From Larix kaempferi (taxonomy: Eukaryota; Streptophyta; Pinopsida; Pinales; Pinaceae), in assembly GCA_027924585.1 (NCBI GenBank), contig BSBM01000186.1:930001-994000 (forward strand): a DNA stretch of 64,000 nt. The letters run 5' to 3'. The position numbers and the translations under genes were made by a program. Positions 12,064 to 21,685 of the stretch are shown one piece after another. Under the pieces are notes generated by a model that was given only the letters and a program-made list of their open reading frames with translations, ran no database searches and was not told the origin of the DNA. Each line of letters starts with the position of its first letter. Position 1 is the stretch's first letter.

Positions 12064-14311
12064 GTGAACCAAAGGTTTCATATCTACTTATATTGTTCGA
12101 AATTCCACCAAAAGGCAGTGGAAAAAATCACACTCCACTCATCCGTGACCTACAATGAAAGTGAAGGCATGACTTTTAGGATGTCTAAGTTGGAAGATAT
12201 GATGAAAGGGACTATGAAAATGGTTGATTTAGTTAACTTGGAAAATAAGATGTCTAGTAAAGAGGATCTCAAGGGGATGGATAGTAAATAGGATCTCAAG
12301 GGGATGGCTATAAAAAAGTATCTGGAAGATTTCAAGATACTGCTAAATGATATAAGACTTAGGCTTCCTACACAACCGTCTACTCAAGAAGAGGATACAG
12401 AGGAAAATGGGTACTTATTCCAGTCAAGTATTGAGACAATTGAAGAACAACTAGAGAATAAGAGATTTGTGTCCCAAAAATATAATTATCTACTCCATCA
12501 TCATGGGTTCAAATTAGGTCCAAAGAATTATTTTATTCCCAAGATTGACATGAGAAAGTTTGATGGCAATGATCCAATAACATGGATATTCTAGATGGAG
12601 TAATTCTTTAATCTACAACAAGTGTTGACTTTGCAAAAGGTAACTATTACATCATTATATTTAGAGCCTGACCAATTTGTATGGTACCAATGGCTTTGTG
12701 ACCATAAAATGGACTCTATTATCTCTTGGTCTATATTTATGAAAAAATTGATTACACATTACGACGATATTAATAGCAACACTCTCTTTACTTAGTTGAT
12801 AAATATCAAACAAAAAGGTCTAGTTATAGAGCACGCCAAGCAGTTTCGAAAGTTAAGTCTTAGAATTAAGAATATTTGAGAAGATAATTTGTTGGATCTC
12901 TTTATGGGCACTTTAAAGGAGAATATTCAACATGATATACGTATCCTTGAACCTAAATCATTGGATAATGCTTTTAGTTTGACAAGGAAAATTGAAAGTA
13001 AAAATATGGCAATGACTACTAGAAGGACCACCTCCAACACATATAGAAAGAATGATGTTCCTTCTTCTAGCACACCTCAAAGGTTGAAACCTCAACAACT
13101 AGATGAAAGAAGAAACAAAGGTATATGTTTTAATTGTGACAGCAAGTATAGTAAGGGACATAAGTGTGGTAGGAATAAATTATTCTACATAGATTGTGAA
13201 GAGGAAGGAGAAAAAGAATAAGAACCTTCTCAAGATGAATAAATAGAAGAGATTACTTCTAAATAGATTACTCCCACCATATTCTGTCATGTATTGGATG
13301 GAATTAGAACTCCGCAAACTCTCAAGATTGAAGGATATATCAAAAATAAAAAGGTAACAGTGTTGATTGATTATGGTAGTACTCATAATTTCATTCACTG
13401 TAAATTAGTCAAAGTTCTCAATTGCTTTGTATATCGAACACCAGAGTTTCAAGTAATCATTGCAGATGGAGGAACTATCAATTGCTCGGGGAAATGCCAT
13501 AATATCAATATTACTATGAGGGAATATGTATTGAATAGTCCAATGATTTCTATTCCAATGGGTGGTGAAGATGTTGTCTTAGGAGTTCAATGGTTACAAT
13601 CATTGGGAACCGTGGCTTTTAATTTTCATAATATTTTCATGAAATATTTATGGGAAGGAAATGAATATGAGTTAAATGGAATCACTTGGAAACCAAGCAA
13701 GGTGATAAGCTCTAATGGTATGAGAAAATTGATTAAAAAGGGACATCAATGTGTAATTGCACAATTATGCTCATTAGATGTTCAAACATCTAATCCTCCT
13801 ATTTCCCCATATATCCAAAGGGCCATTAATAAGCATTCCAAGGTATTTGAATATATTCCAAAAGGTCTTCCACATGTTCAAGATTTTGATCATGGTATTC
13901 ACTTAATTTTAGGAAGTGTTCCTCCTAACATCAGACCTTACATATACCTCTATGGCTAGAAGAGTGGAATTGAGCATATGGTCAAAGAAATGTTAGAGGC
14001 TATCATAATTAGACCTATCCAAAGTTCTTAATATGCACTAGTGGTAATGTTACACAATCCAGATGGATCATGGCATATGTGTCCAAATTATAGAGAGCTC
14101 AATAAAATTACAATTAAAGATAAGTTTCCCATTCATGTCGTTGATAAACTATTTGATGAATTACAAGGAGCAGTTTTTTTCACAAAGTTGGATCTTCGTT
14201 CTTGGTATCATCAGATTAGAATGAAGGATGAAGAATTCCAAAAAACAACATTCTTAACTCATGAAGGTCATTATGAATTTCTGGTGATCGACTTTAGAAC
14301 TACCAATCATA
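12064..14311 (+). pseudogene. gag-protease-RT polyprotein remnant, copy A
   Basis: Frame 1 is readable throughout and includes gag (KIDMRKFDGNDPITWI, then QFVWYQWLCDHKMD), a chromovirus-type zinc knuckle (CFNCDSKYSKGHKC, ~13132), protease (LIDYGSTHNFI, ~13363) and RT (WHMCPNYRELNKITIKDK, FFTKLDLRSWYHQIRM). At least ten stops interrupt it, among them TAG 12289, TAG 12592, TAA 12601, TAG 13957 and TAA 14029. The protease D-S/T-G triad is DYG. The RT motif usually seen as RSGYHQ reads RSWYHQ. No YxDD motif survives because the frame breaks off near 14311. Confidence 0.85.
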
Positions 14312-14521
14312 GAAAAAATAATCCCACAACTCCAAGGATCAACTTTGATAACACAAATCCAAGGATAGGTTCATATTTAGAACTCCCAATCGCAAAACAA
14401 AGACTCAATCACTAAAAAAAATTTGAAATCTGAATTTAACACACAAAGCTTTGATAGTAGCACATGTTCGAAGTGCGTCAAACTTGGGTAGACTCCAATG
14501 GATAAACCAGTGGCTTCAAGT

Positions 14522-14812
14522 TAATTGCCCCGGTATTTCTATGGAAACTTCTTAGCTCCTGGTGCCTACTGGAGGGTTTTGACACAATATACTATGTATG
14601 ATTGTCTTCGGATGGCGAATATCATCACAGATGACACACTAGAAGATCAACAAGATTTTGATCCTAGCTGGTCGCACTAAGCGTAGACAGACAGCATACA
14701 CCACTGACTTCTTGTTACACTTGAGATATATGTTTTTCATATCCAAGGTCACAATAAGTGCATGCATAGAGGATGCACAAACCTCAAATCAAATACTTGC
14801 ACAACTCTCAAC
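14522..14812 (-). repeat. Left arm of inverted repeat (caulimovirid locus)
   Basis: The sequence from TAATTGCCCC to ACTCTCAACT matches the reverse complement of 20303-20597 over its length, at roughly 75-80% identity by eye. It holds the motif CACCACTGACTTCTTGTTAC and its partner on the other arm. It directly precedes the coding part. Confidence 0.8.
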
Positions 14813-14841
14813 TGTTCCCTCATAGGTCCTCTTCTATATCC

Positions 14842-15290
14842 AAAAATGTCTCAAATGAAATCAAACTGGAAAATTATGGCAATATGCAACATCAGTTAAC
14901 ACCTCAAAATCTAGATGATATGGCTCGTGATATACTCCTCTTAAAACAAAAATCGAATGAAGAACATGAGCAAATCACTTTGCTTAGAACTAATATGGAT
15001 CTTATTGAGCATTTCTTACATGATTCTGATGAAATAAAGAATGCTATGGTTACCATTGCATACAAGCTAGAACAAGGCTTATATGTTTTGGGAAAACTCT
15101 TCATTAAAACCCAAATCTTAGAGAAAAATATTAAGTCTGTTAGTTAGTCTTCTCTAGAGATTGCTTCTAGAGGTCATAAAGAGAATAAGAAACATGCCAG
15201 AAGTTACTCATTTGGTATGATAAGTATTCACGAAGAAGATACTAGACTAGAGTTTACCTTTGGACAGGATGAAGAATAATTCAATGAAAT
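14842..15290 (+). pseudogene. Coiled-coil N-terminal frame of the caulimovirid-like relic
   Basis: The open stretch reads as a long charged helix with heptad-like spacing (LRTNMDLIEHFLHDSDEI), interrupted by a TAG at 15145-15147 and continuing in frame to about 15280. It lies upstream of the coat region. Coiled-coil proteins of this kind occur upstream of, or fused to, the coat domain in the family, but similarity is too weak to assign a specific protein. Confidence 0.45.
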
Positions 15291-15639
15291 ACAATATCTA
15301 GTCTCTCAATTTAAGAAAATGACAAAATCTCTCCTTGAACGATATCTTGTTACAATGAAATTTCCAAAAAGGAAAATTCTCGACTCCAGGATGGATCTTC
15401 TTCTCATCTAGATTCTAGTCCACTTACATGACCTCCTCCTCCTACTTTTGATGAGGTAATGCATGATGCCTCTGCCTCTTCTACTCCTTCTGATAGATTC
15501 CATTTCGGCATCAATGGAATCAATAGCCTTATTTCCCAAATTCCAGAACAAGTTGTCTTGAACATCCAATGTCAATCGAGGGATGAGATGAAGACAACTA
15601 TCTAGTTGTTAATCAAATGGGTTCTTTATAAAAAGAACT

Positions 15640-16470
15640 CCGTATCGAAATATAACTTCCCAACAACTATCTATCCAGTTAGTAGAAGGCCTATCAGGTT
15701 TGGCCTATGAATGGTGTCAATGGCTTCCTCAAGAAACCAGAGATGAAATGTTGGTTGCCCAAGATGCAAATGAACAAATTATCAAAGCATTAGGTAGAGA
15801 ATTTTATGGTCCAAAAGAAATTTAATATTTTGAATATCTTGCATATTTGTTTATGTTTGCTAGAATTTGTGATCATAGCAAAAGTGAGCAATATTTTTGT
15901 TATATGCATAATTTTCTTATTTCTTCCAGAAATGCAGGCAAGCCAACATATTTAAAACATTATCTTGGGATTTTCCCTGGTTATGTTCCAGATGCAGTGG
16001 AACAATTCCTTAAAGATAAAAGTATTCCTTTGCAAGGTCTCTCTCTTGCCCAACTACATGGATTCATTATGGAAACATGACAAGAGAATTGTTTAGAAAG
16101 GAGACTTTCCAGAGTTTTTAAAAGGCATTCATCCATGTACTCTCCTAGTTTTTCCAAAGATGTGGAAAAAATTCTAGATTGGGGTTGTGGAGCTCACAAC
16201 ATAGGACACTTTGGTAAAGAATCTTGCATTTTCAAGAAAAAGAAGGGAAACCCCTTCTACACCAGTACCCCCATATATAATCCAAATAAAGATTATATAT
16301 ATAAGAAGAATAAGAGTCTCGATAAAGGAAAGGCATTCATCAAGAAACACTTTAGCCATTTCGATAAAGAGAAATGTTTTATTCGTGGAAAGAAAGGACA
16401 TTAGGCAAATAAGTTCCCTAAGAGAAAATATAAGCCTCGGCTTGTAGCAATGTTTTTCGATTAATTAGAT
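15640..16470 (+). pseudogene. Coat (nucleocapsid)-like protein with degraded CCHC finger
   Basis: Open segments at 15847-16080 and 16135-16404, plus flanking pieces, read in one frame apart from stops. Motifs are YEWCQWLPQETRDEM, FARICDHSKSEQYFCYMHNF and PTYLKHYLGIFPGYVPD, then a Lys-rich tail and a finger near 16374. In the finger the second Cys is Arg, the last Cys is Phe and a TAG follows the His, so zinc binding would be lost. A Gag-like capsid segment followed by a Lys-rich tail and one CCHC knuckle is typical of pararetroviral coat proteins. Confidence 0.62.
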
Positions 16471-17189
16471 ATTACTTGGTGGGATCTTGAATACTGTGAT
16501 GCAGACCAATGTCCTAAAGGAGAAATAGTTTTCTCCCAGATGAAGTATCCTCTAACTTAGATGAATTGGATCCCACCTTCGATAAAATTGATCATGTAGA
16601 ATCCTCTGACTCCTCTTCTGAATCTCATCAGGATGCAAATTTAGGGGGATGTGAGGGTCCTCCATAATTATGTTTCTATATTTTTTCCACACCAAAGGAT
16701 TCTCCTTAGATCAGGATTGCTGAAATATTGTCTAGAACCCTTGCATATCAGTATGTTCTGAGTAAAGAACTAAAATATGAAAAGAGTAATCTTTTAGCAC
16801 AACTAAAAGCTAAAGATAAGCAACCATACAAATCCGAATCTTCCTCTCCTAGTATTAGCATGAATCCAACATTCTATAACCCATTAGAGATGTACAAATA
16901 TTATCCTGATCTCCATGTAGATAGAAAAAAAATTTAGGAAAGACATAAAATATGCTCATATTGCAAATCAAAGAAAAACAAAACTCTTTAAAAAATATAG
17001 TCAGGGAAATAATAGAGCTAAAAGGAATGCTAGAAGTGTCAATAAGAGAGCAATATTAGTCCTTAGAAGAAGATATGTGTAAATCCTATGAAGAAGCTCT
17101 CAAGAGCCCCACAGCTAGAAGCACACCTCATATTAGTGAAGAATAAATCTCATCAGAAGAAGAAAAAGAAGGACATACTCTGTTTCCTG

Positions 17190-19110
17190 CTTCAAATATA
17201 GAACCTTTGGGATTATTTATTGGTCCTAAATTGTATATAAAATTCTAGTTCTTCCCTCCAGAGTTCAAGCAATATCAACTAGACTGTATGATATATTCAG
17301 GATGCCAGATGAACTTAGCAAAAGGAGGCTCCATACCATCATTGTATTGGGAAAATAATTTTGATCATGACATATCAATTGAAGGAACTCCTGTACAACA
17401 AATTGGAAGAGTTCTAGACTTCCCAATAAAAATTTAAGTTTTGCAAGAAGTTATGTCCTTAAATAGGTTAGACAATATAAAAGAAGATTGCTTTCTACGA
17501 TTAGAATTTTTAACCAGAGTCAATCCTGTTTCTTTTGATAATGCTAAAATGTTGTTTAAATGTATAGTAAATGGTAGATTAGTGTCTTATACCATGTCTT
17601 TTGAAGCTAAACCCAAGTGTTAGACCCTTGTAAATAAACCCAGTACTACCCCTAGTATTGTAGAACTTTTCAAAATGGAAAGGTGTATAACCTATGCATA
17701 AATGCATAAATATAAATCCCTATCTGATATATCTCCCAAAATTGAAAAAGACTGCGCTTATGAGAGTTAAAATTCCTTATGGACCAGAGAAAAATATTTT
17801 GTGTCTCTGCCCTTTGATCCCTCAATAAAGCCAGTTCCCCAGAAAGCCTCTACAACCTTAATGACTCCCTCTAAGAGAGAATTTTGTGCCAGTGAGATCA
17901 AACATCTTCTTTCAAAAGGTCTCATTGAACCTTATAAGAGTCCTTGGGCATGTCTTTCTTTCGTTGTAAATAAACATTCTGAAATAAAAAGAGGCAACCC
18001 TAGACTAGTTGTAAATTTTAAGCCTCTGAACCATGTTTTGTAGCCTATAAAGTATCCTCTCCCTAACAAATCCAATATACTGCAAAGAATTGCAGGATGT
18101 ACTATATTTAGCAAATTTGATTTGAAGTCTGGTTTCTACCGGATTGGTATAAAAGCTAAAGATCATTTTAAAAATGTGTTTGTTGTTCCACATGGTCAAT
18201 AACAGTGGAAATTTCTACCTTTTGGAATAAATAACCCCCCCTTTGAGTTTAAAAAAAAAATGGAGGATATATTTAGAGAAGAGAATGTTCATTACTTTAT
18301 ATTGATGACATACTGATATGTTCCAAGAATTTGCAGAAACGTTTGAAACATTTGCAGGAATTTTATAAGCTTGTTTTCCAGCATGGGTTGGTGCTTTATA
18401 AGAGGAAAATGGAAATAGGGAAGACATAAATTGAATTCCTTGGTTATAAGGTCAGTAAAGGCCAAATTACACTTCAAGAACATGTTTTGAATATATTCAA
18501 CCATTTTCTAGATCGAATTTTGGAAAAAGTACGGCTCCAGAGACTCTTGGGTAGCATAAATTATATCAGACCCTTTTACAAAGGCCAAGCCCAAGAAATC
18601 CATATGTTGTAGCAGATATTAAATAAAAATCCACCAAAATGGAGCATTGATATGACAGAAGTTGTTAAAAGAATTAAAGCAAAAGTAAAGCAACTTCCTC
18701 CTCTTTCCCTTTCTCAAGGAACTGGTAGCCTTGTTAGCAAGACAGATGCCTCTAGCAAAGCATGGGGAGGTATCCTAATAGAAAAGCACGGAGACCATGA
18801 AGAAATATGCGATTATGCTTCAAGATCCTTTAAGGTTTCATAATTGAACTACCCCTCCTATCACAAAGAGATCCTAGTAGTAAAGAAAACAATCAATCAC
18901 TTTCACCTATATTTGAAACCTATTAAGTTTGTGAATCAAACTGATATGAAGATTATGCCAATAATATTCAAGAATGAAAACTTGATGGCTGAAAATAATT
19001 CTAGAATCCTAAAATGTTTTATTTGGTTACATAATTTTGATTTGAAATTGTTTATAAACCTGGTTATTTAAAATGTGTTGTCAATATGTTAACCAGGGAA
19101 GAATTCAACC
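17190..19110 (+). pseudogene. Caulimovirid-like pol: protease, reverse transcriptase, RNase H
   Basis: A protease-like piece lies at about 17270-17620 (GCQMNLAKGGSIPS follows what would be the D-T/S-G triad, here YSG). RT starts near 17800 with SLPFDPSIKPVPQ, then NPRLVVNFKPLNHVL, FSKFDLKSGFYRIGI and FLPFGINNPP. The catalytic YIDD at 18298-18309 is intact but sits one frame away, beyond a frameshift in an A10 run at 18251-18260. RNase H follows with TDASSKAWGG near 18748, a TAA at 18841 and YHKEILVVKK. Order and RT type separate it from the gypsy elements nearby. It is broken in several places. Confidence 0.78.
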
Positions 19111-19710
19111 TTAATATGTTTTCAACAGGAGTCATCTCACCCAGATTGGACAAAGGAAAAGGAATCCTCAAAGAAGAACTAGAGAGGAAAAGGGTCTTTA
19201 ATGACCATATGAGCATTCAAGAACACCAAGAGTTCTTGGAGTTTGCCAGCAAGAAAGAAGTTGACAGACAATTATCCATGTCCCTTATTAAACAGATTCA
19301 TTCTTCACCAATGAAGATTGAAATCTTGGAAAGATGGGAGAAGAATGCATTTTTAGGAATGCAAATGCCTACATCTAGCTCAGACAACTATGCAAAGTCT
19401 GGATAGATGTTGTATATACAAGTGGCAAAGAATTGTTTTATGTAGATATTGGCCCTGGCTATCTTAATTGGAGTAGCTATAATCTCATACTCCAGTTTTG
19501 CAGAGATCATGGCAAAATAATAATCTGTGGAGACCTCGATGCCTTAGTAGAACAACAATGGTCTAGTTGGACATAAGTCTTTCTGGATAAATTTTGTCCT
19601 GGAAAATACTAGGTGGAAAGGCAGCTAAATTTCATTCTCCACCTGCAAGCAGATATGACCGTGGCACATAAAAACCATATGTGGTTTAAGTTTAACTAAG
19701 ACATCTTGGC
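19086..19710 (+). pseudogene. Frame downstream of RNase H in the caulimovirid-like relic
   Basis: The end of RNase H (LTREEFNLNMFSTG) runs into a charged region (EELERKRVFNDHMSIQEH) open to 19406. After a frameshift near 19390 another open stretch reads YTSGKELFYVDIGPGYLNW and CGDLDALVEQQWSSW to about 19690, with two TAG/TAA interruptions. I do not recognise this C-terminal domain. It may be an extension of the polyprotein or a separate downstream protein. Confidence 0.4.
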
Positions 19711-19737
19711 GTGATATATTATCCTTTAGAACCTCCG

Positions 19738-20064
19738 GTTTACATAAATAAGAAATTCATCCAAATAGACCGTGAAGGATGACATGTCGGCCAAATCCAA
19801 AAGAATATCCCACTCAATTACAAAGTAAAATCCACCTTTGCAGGCAAACATTGTTGTGGACCAACTCCGACCATGATGGGATCTGATGTATATTATTGTT
19901 TTTCTTTCTTTCTTTTCCATGATACCAAGTTTAGGATGGATTCCTCTCACAACGATAATGAAATATTTGTTGGTTGTACCTGTGGTGAAGACCCATGTAT
20001 CTGTCAAGTGGGTCGTGACGATCAGTCAGAAGCGTCGTGGGTCGTTGTATGCTCCAATGTGTAA
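19738..20064 (+). pseudogene. Small Cys-rich frame, unknown
   Basis: A frame of about 109 codons ending at TAA 20062 contains GQIQKNIPLNYKVKS, AGKHCCGPTP and a Cys cluster GCTCGEDPCICQVG; one TGA interrupts it at about 19780. It is the last frame before the predicted promoter. Four closely spaced cysteines suggest a metal-binding or disulfide motif. I cannot assign a family, and a chance frame is possible. Confidence 0.3.
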
Positions 20065-20257
20065 ATATTCTTGTAATTTGAAAAATTGTACTTCTGTAAG
20101 TCTTGTTAACCATACTTAGATTATTTGGGTCCCCATATGTCCTTAGGACCATTTAAGGGATGAGATAACATTAGTGGTTGTCCCCACTAGTTCCTCGAAT
20201 CTTCTTTATGACCTTTAGCTGTCATTCATATATCATTGGCTTAACCGGCTAAGATAT

Positions 20258-20265
20258 TATAAATA
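20258..20265 (+). promoter_or_regulatory. TATA box of the putative pregenomic RNA promoter
   Basis: TATAAATA is followed by a CTCC-rich stretch, and the right inverted-repeat arm begins about 38 bases downstream. That distance suits transcription starting at or near the arm edge, as expected for a pararetrovirus leader. No transcript evidence is available. Confidence 0.45.
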
Positions 20266-20302
20266 AATCCTCCCTCCTCATTTTATTCAATCGGATTTTG
20301 GG

Positions 20303-20597
20303 AGTTGAGAGTTCTGCAAGTATTTGAGTTGAGGTCTATGTATCCTCTATGACCATGCTTATTGCAACCTAACATACAAAAAACAAATATTTCAAGTGTA
20401 ATAAGAAGTCAGTGGTGTAGGCTCTCCCTCTGCGCTTAGTGCAACCATGTGGGATCAAAAGATTGATAATCTTGTTGTGTGTAACCTTCTGTGATTATAT
20501 TCATCATCCAAAAATAATAAAATATAGTATACTATGTTAGAACCCTCCAGTAGGCACTAGAATCTTAGAAGTTTCCACAAAAATCTTGGGGCAATTA
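20303..20597 (+). repeat. Right arm of inverted repeat (caulimovirid locus)
   Basis: Reverse complement of the left arm at 14522-14812. In this orientation it lies just after the TATA box, so it is probably the start of the viral leader. The left arm is then an inverted leader copy joined to the coding region. Confidence 0.8.
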
Positions 20598-21277
20598 CCT
20601 TTTCGGTAAAAATATATGATAGTATTTACGACATTAAATTATCGACCGAGATCCATAGACTTAGAGGTCTAATCTAGCTTAGTCTAATGCCGACAAACAC
20701 ACAAAACAATTTCCCTACTAACTTCTCTTGTTAATTATTTGTACCACCATTAAATATCCCACTTAGAAGCCTATATTATATGATGATTTAATTAGAAGAA
20801 CCTACTACTTAGACCTAGAGAACCTGCAATTCATGCCTGCTACCCACCTTCAGACCTAGCACCTGTTAGACCTATACCACTTGCTTCTGTAATCCTTTGT
20901 GGGGACTGCTCTTTACAATCATCCTCAGAGGAAACCCATCATAAGGGAATTGAAACTACTAGAAGAATCAAATGCAAGAGCTTCAAAATTAAATTAAATA
21001 AATACCAAATAATTTTTCCCTACTTACTTCAAAACATTAATGAATAAGAGCAATTAAATTTAAATCCTAACTTGAAAATGAAAGAATATTTAAACTTAAA
21101 CAAAATCTAACTCAACCAAGTAGTAAAGTGCATTGAGTGCAGGAGGAAAAGCAAGAAAGAATTTCTTAAATGTTCATGAATCAATTAAACCAAAATCTAT
21201 TCACACCAAACCAAATCGACAATATAAATGTAAGTGCCAAAATGGTAATGCAGGAAAGGGTGCTTAAATTATAACAT
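20598..21277. other. No gene seen
   Basis: AT-rich DNA between the pararetrovirus relic and the next LTR element, without convincing frames. The last five bases of this spacer adjoin the TSD of the element at 21283. Confidence 0.6.
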
Positions 21278-21282
21278 TAAAA

Positions 21283-21656
21283 TGTGAAGCACCTGCAACA
21301 ATTAGTTAATGAAAATACATGAGATAGCAATAATAATAGAACTCAAAATCACTTTTATTGATCGCAGGCCACTTCGAGGGGGCAACCTCCTTTGAGCAAG
21401 CTCAATACAAATAACTTCGCAGTGCCTTCATAGGCCTCAACACACACTTATATACTAAGTCTAGGTGCCAATACTATGGGTCAAAACCATGGGCCAATAC
21501 AAACTATGGATCAACAATACTAAGGGCGACTTACAAAGCATATGCGCCAAACAACAATAACACAAACTATGGATCAACAAATACTTCAGGATGACTTACA
21601 AAGCATATGCGTCCAACAACAATATACTAACAAAGTAAAGACATGGGTTCCTAACA
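21283..21656 (-). repeat. 3' LTR of the minus-strand chromovirus (374 bp)
   Basis: It runs from TGTGAAGCACC on the + strand to CCTAACA and matches 27131-27502 along its length. TG...CA ends are intact on the minus strand, and TAAAA flanks it at 21278-21282. Confidence 0.95.
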
Positions 21657-21670
21657 TCCCCTCCCCCTTA
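21657..21670 (-). other. Polypurine tract
   Basis: On the minus strand TAAGGGGGAGGGGA abuts the TGTTAGG start of the 3' LTR, the standard plus-strand primer position. Confidence 0.9.
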
Positions 21671-21685
21671 GAAAAAGCTTTGTCC

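Larger units (their letters stand above)
10261..14311 (+). mobile_element. Ty3/gypsy relic, copy A (3'-truncated)
   Basis: It has about 975 bases of non-coding 5' sequence, a 5' LTR end and primer-binding site near 11426-11443, then gag, protease and the start of reverse transcriptase in one stop-riddled frame. It is collinear with copy B at 28351-31708: both begin abruptly at the same AAAAACTATTACTAC. RNase H, integrase and a 3' LTR are missing; similarity fades near 14311 within RT. The exact LTR start is unclear. The LTR may be only the ~330 bases before the PBS, or the whole shared 5' block. Confidence 0.8.
14522..20597 (+). mobile_element. Endogenous caulimovirid-like (pararetrovirus) relic flanked by inverted repeats
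   Basis: The + strand order is a coiled-coil frame, coat-like protein with a CCHC-type finger, aspartic protease region, reverse transcriptase, RNase H, a further frame, a small Cys-rich frame and a TATA promoter. There is no integrase and there are no LTRs. This order, and an RT that differs from the gypsy elements nearby, point to a plant pararetrovirus copy. I did not find a movement-protein domain; it may be lost upstream of 14820. Frameshifts and stops are frequent, so the copy is inactive. About 290-bp inverted repeats bound the unit. Confidence 0.72.
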
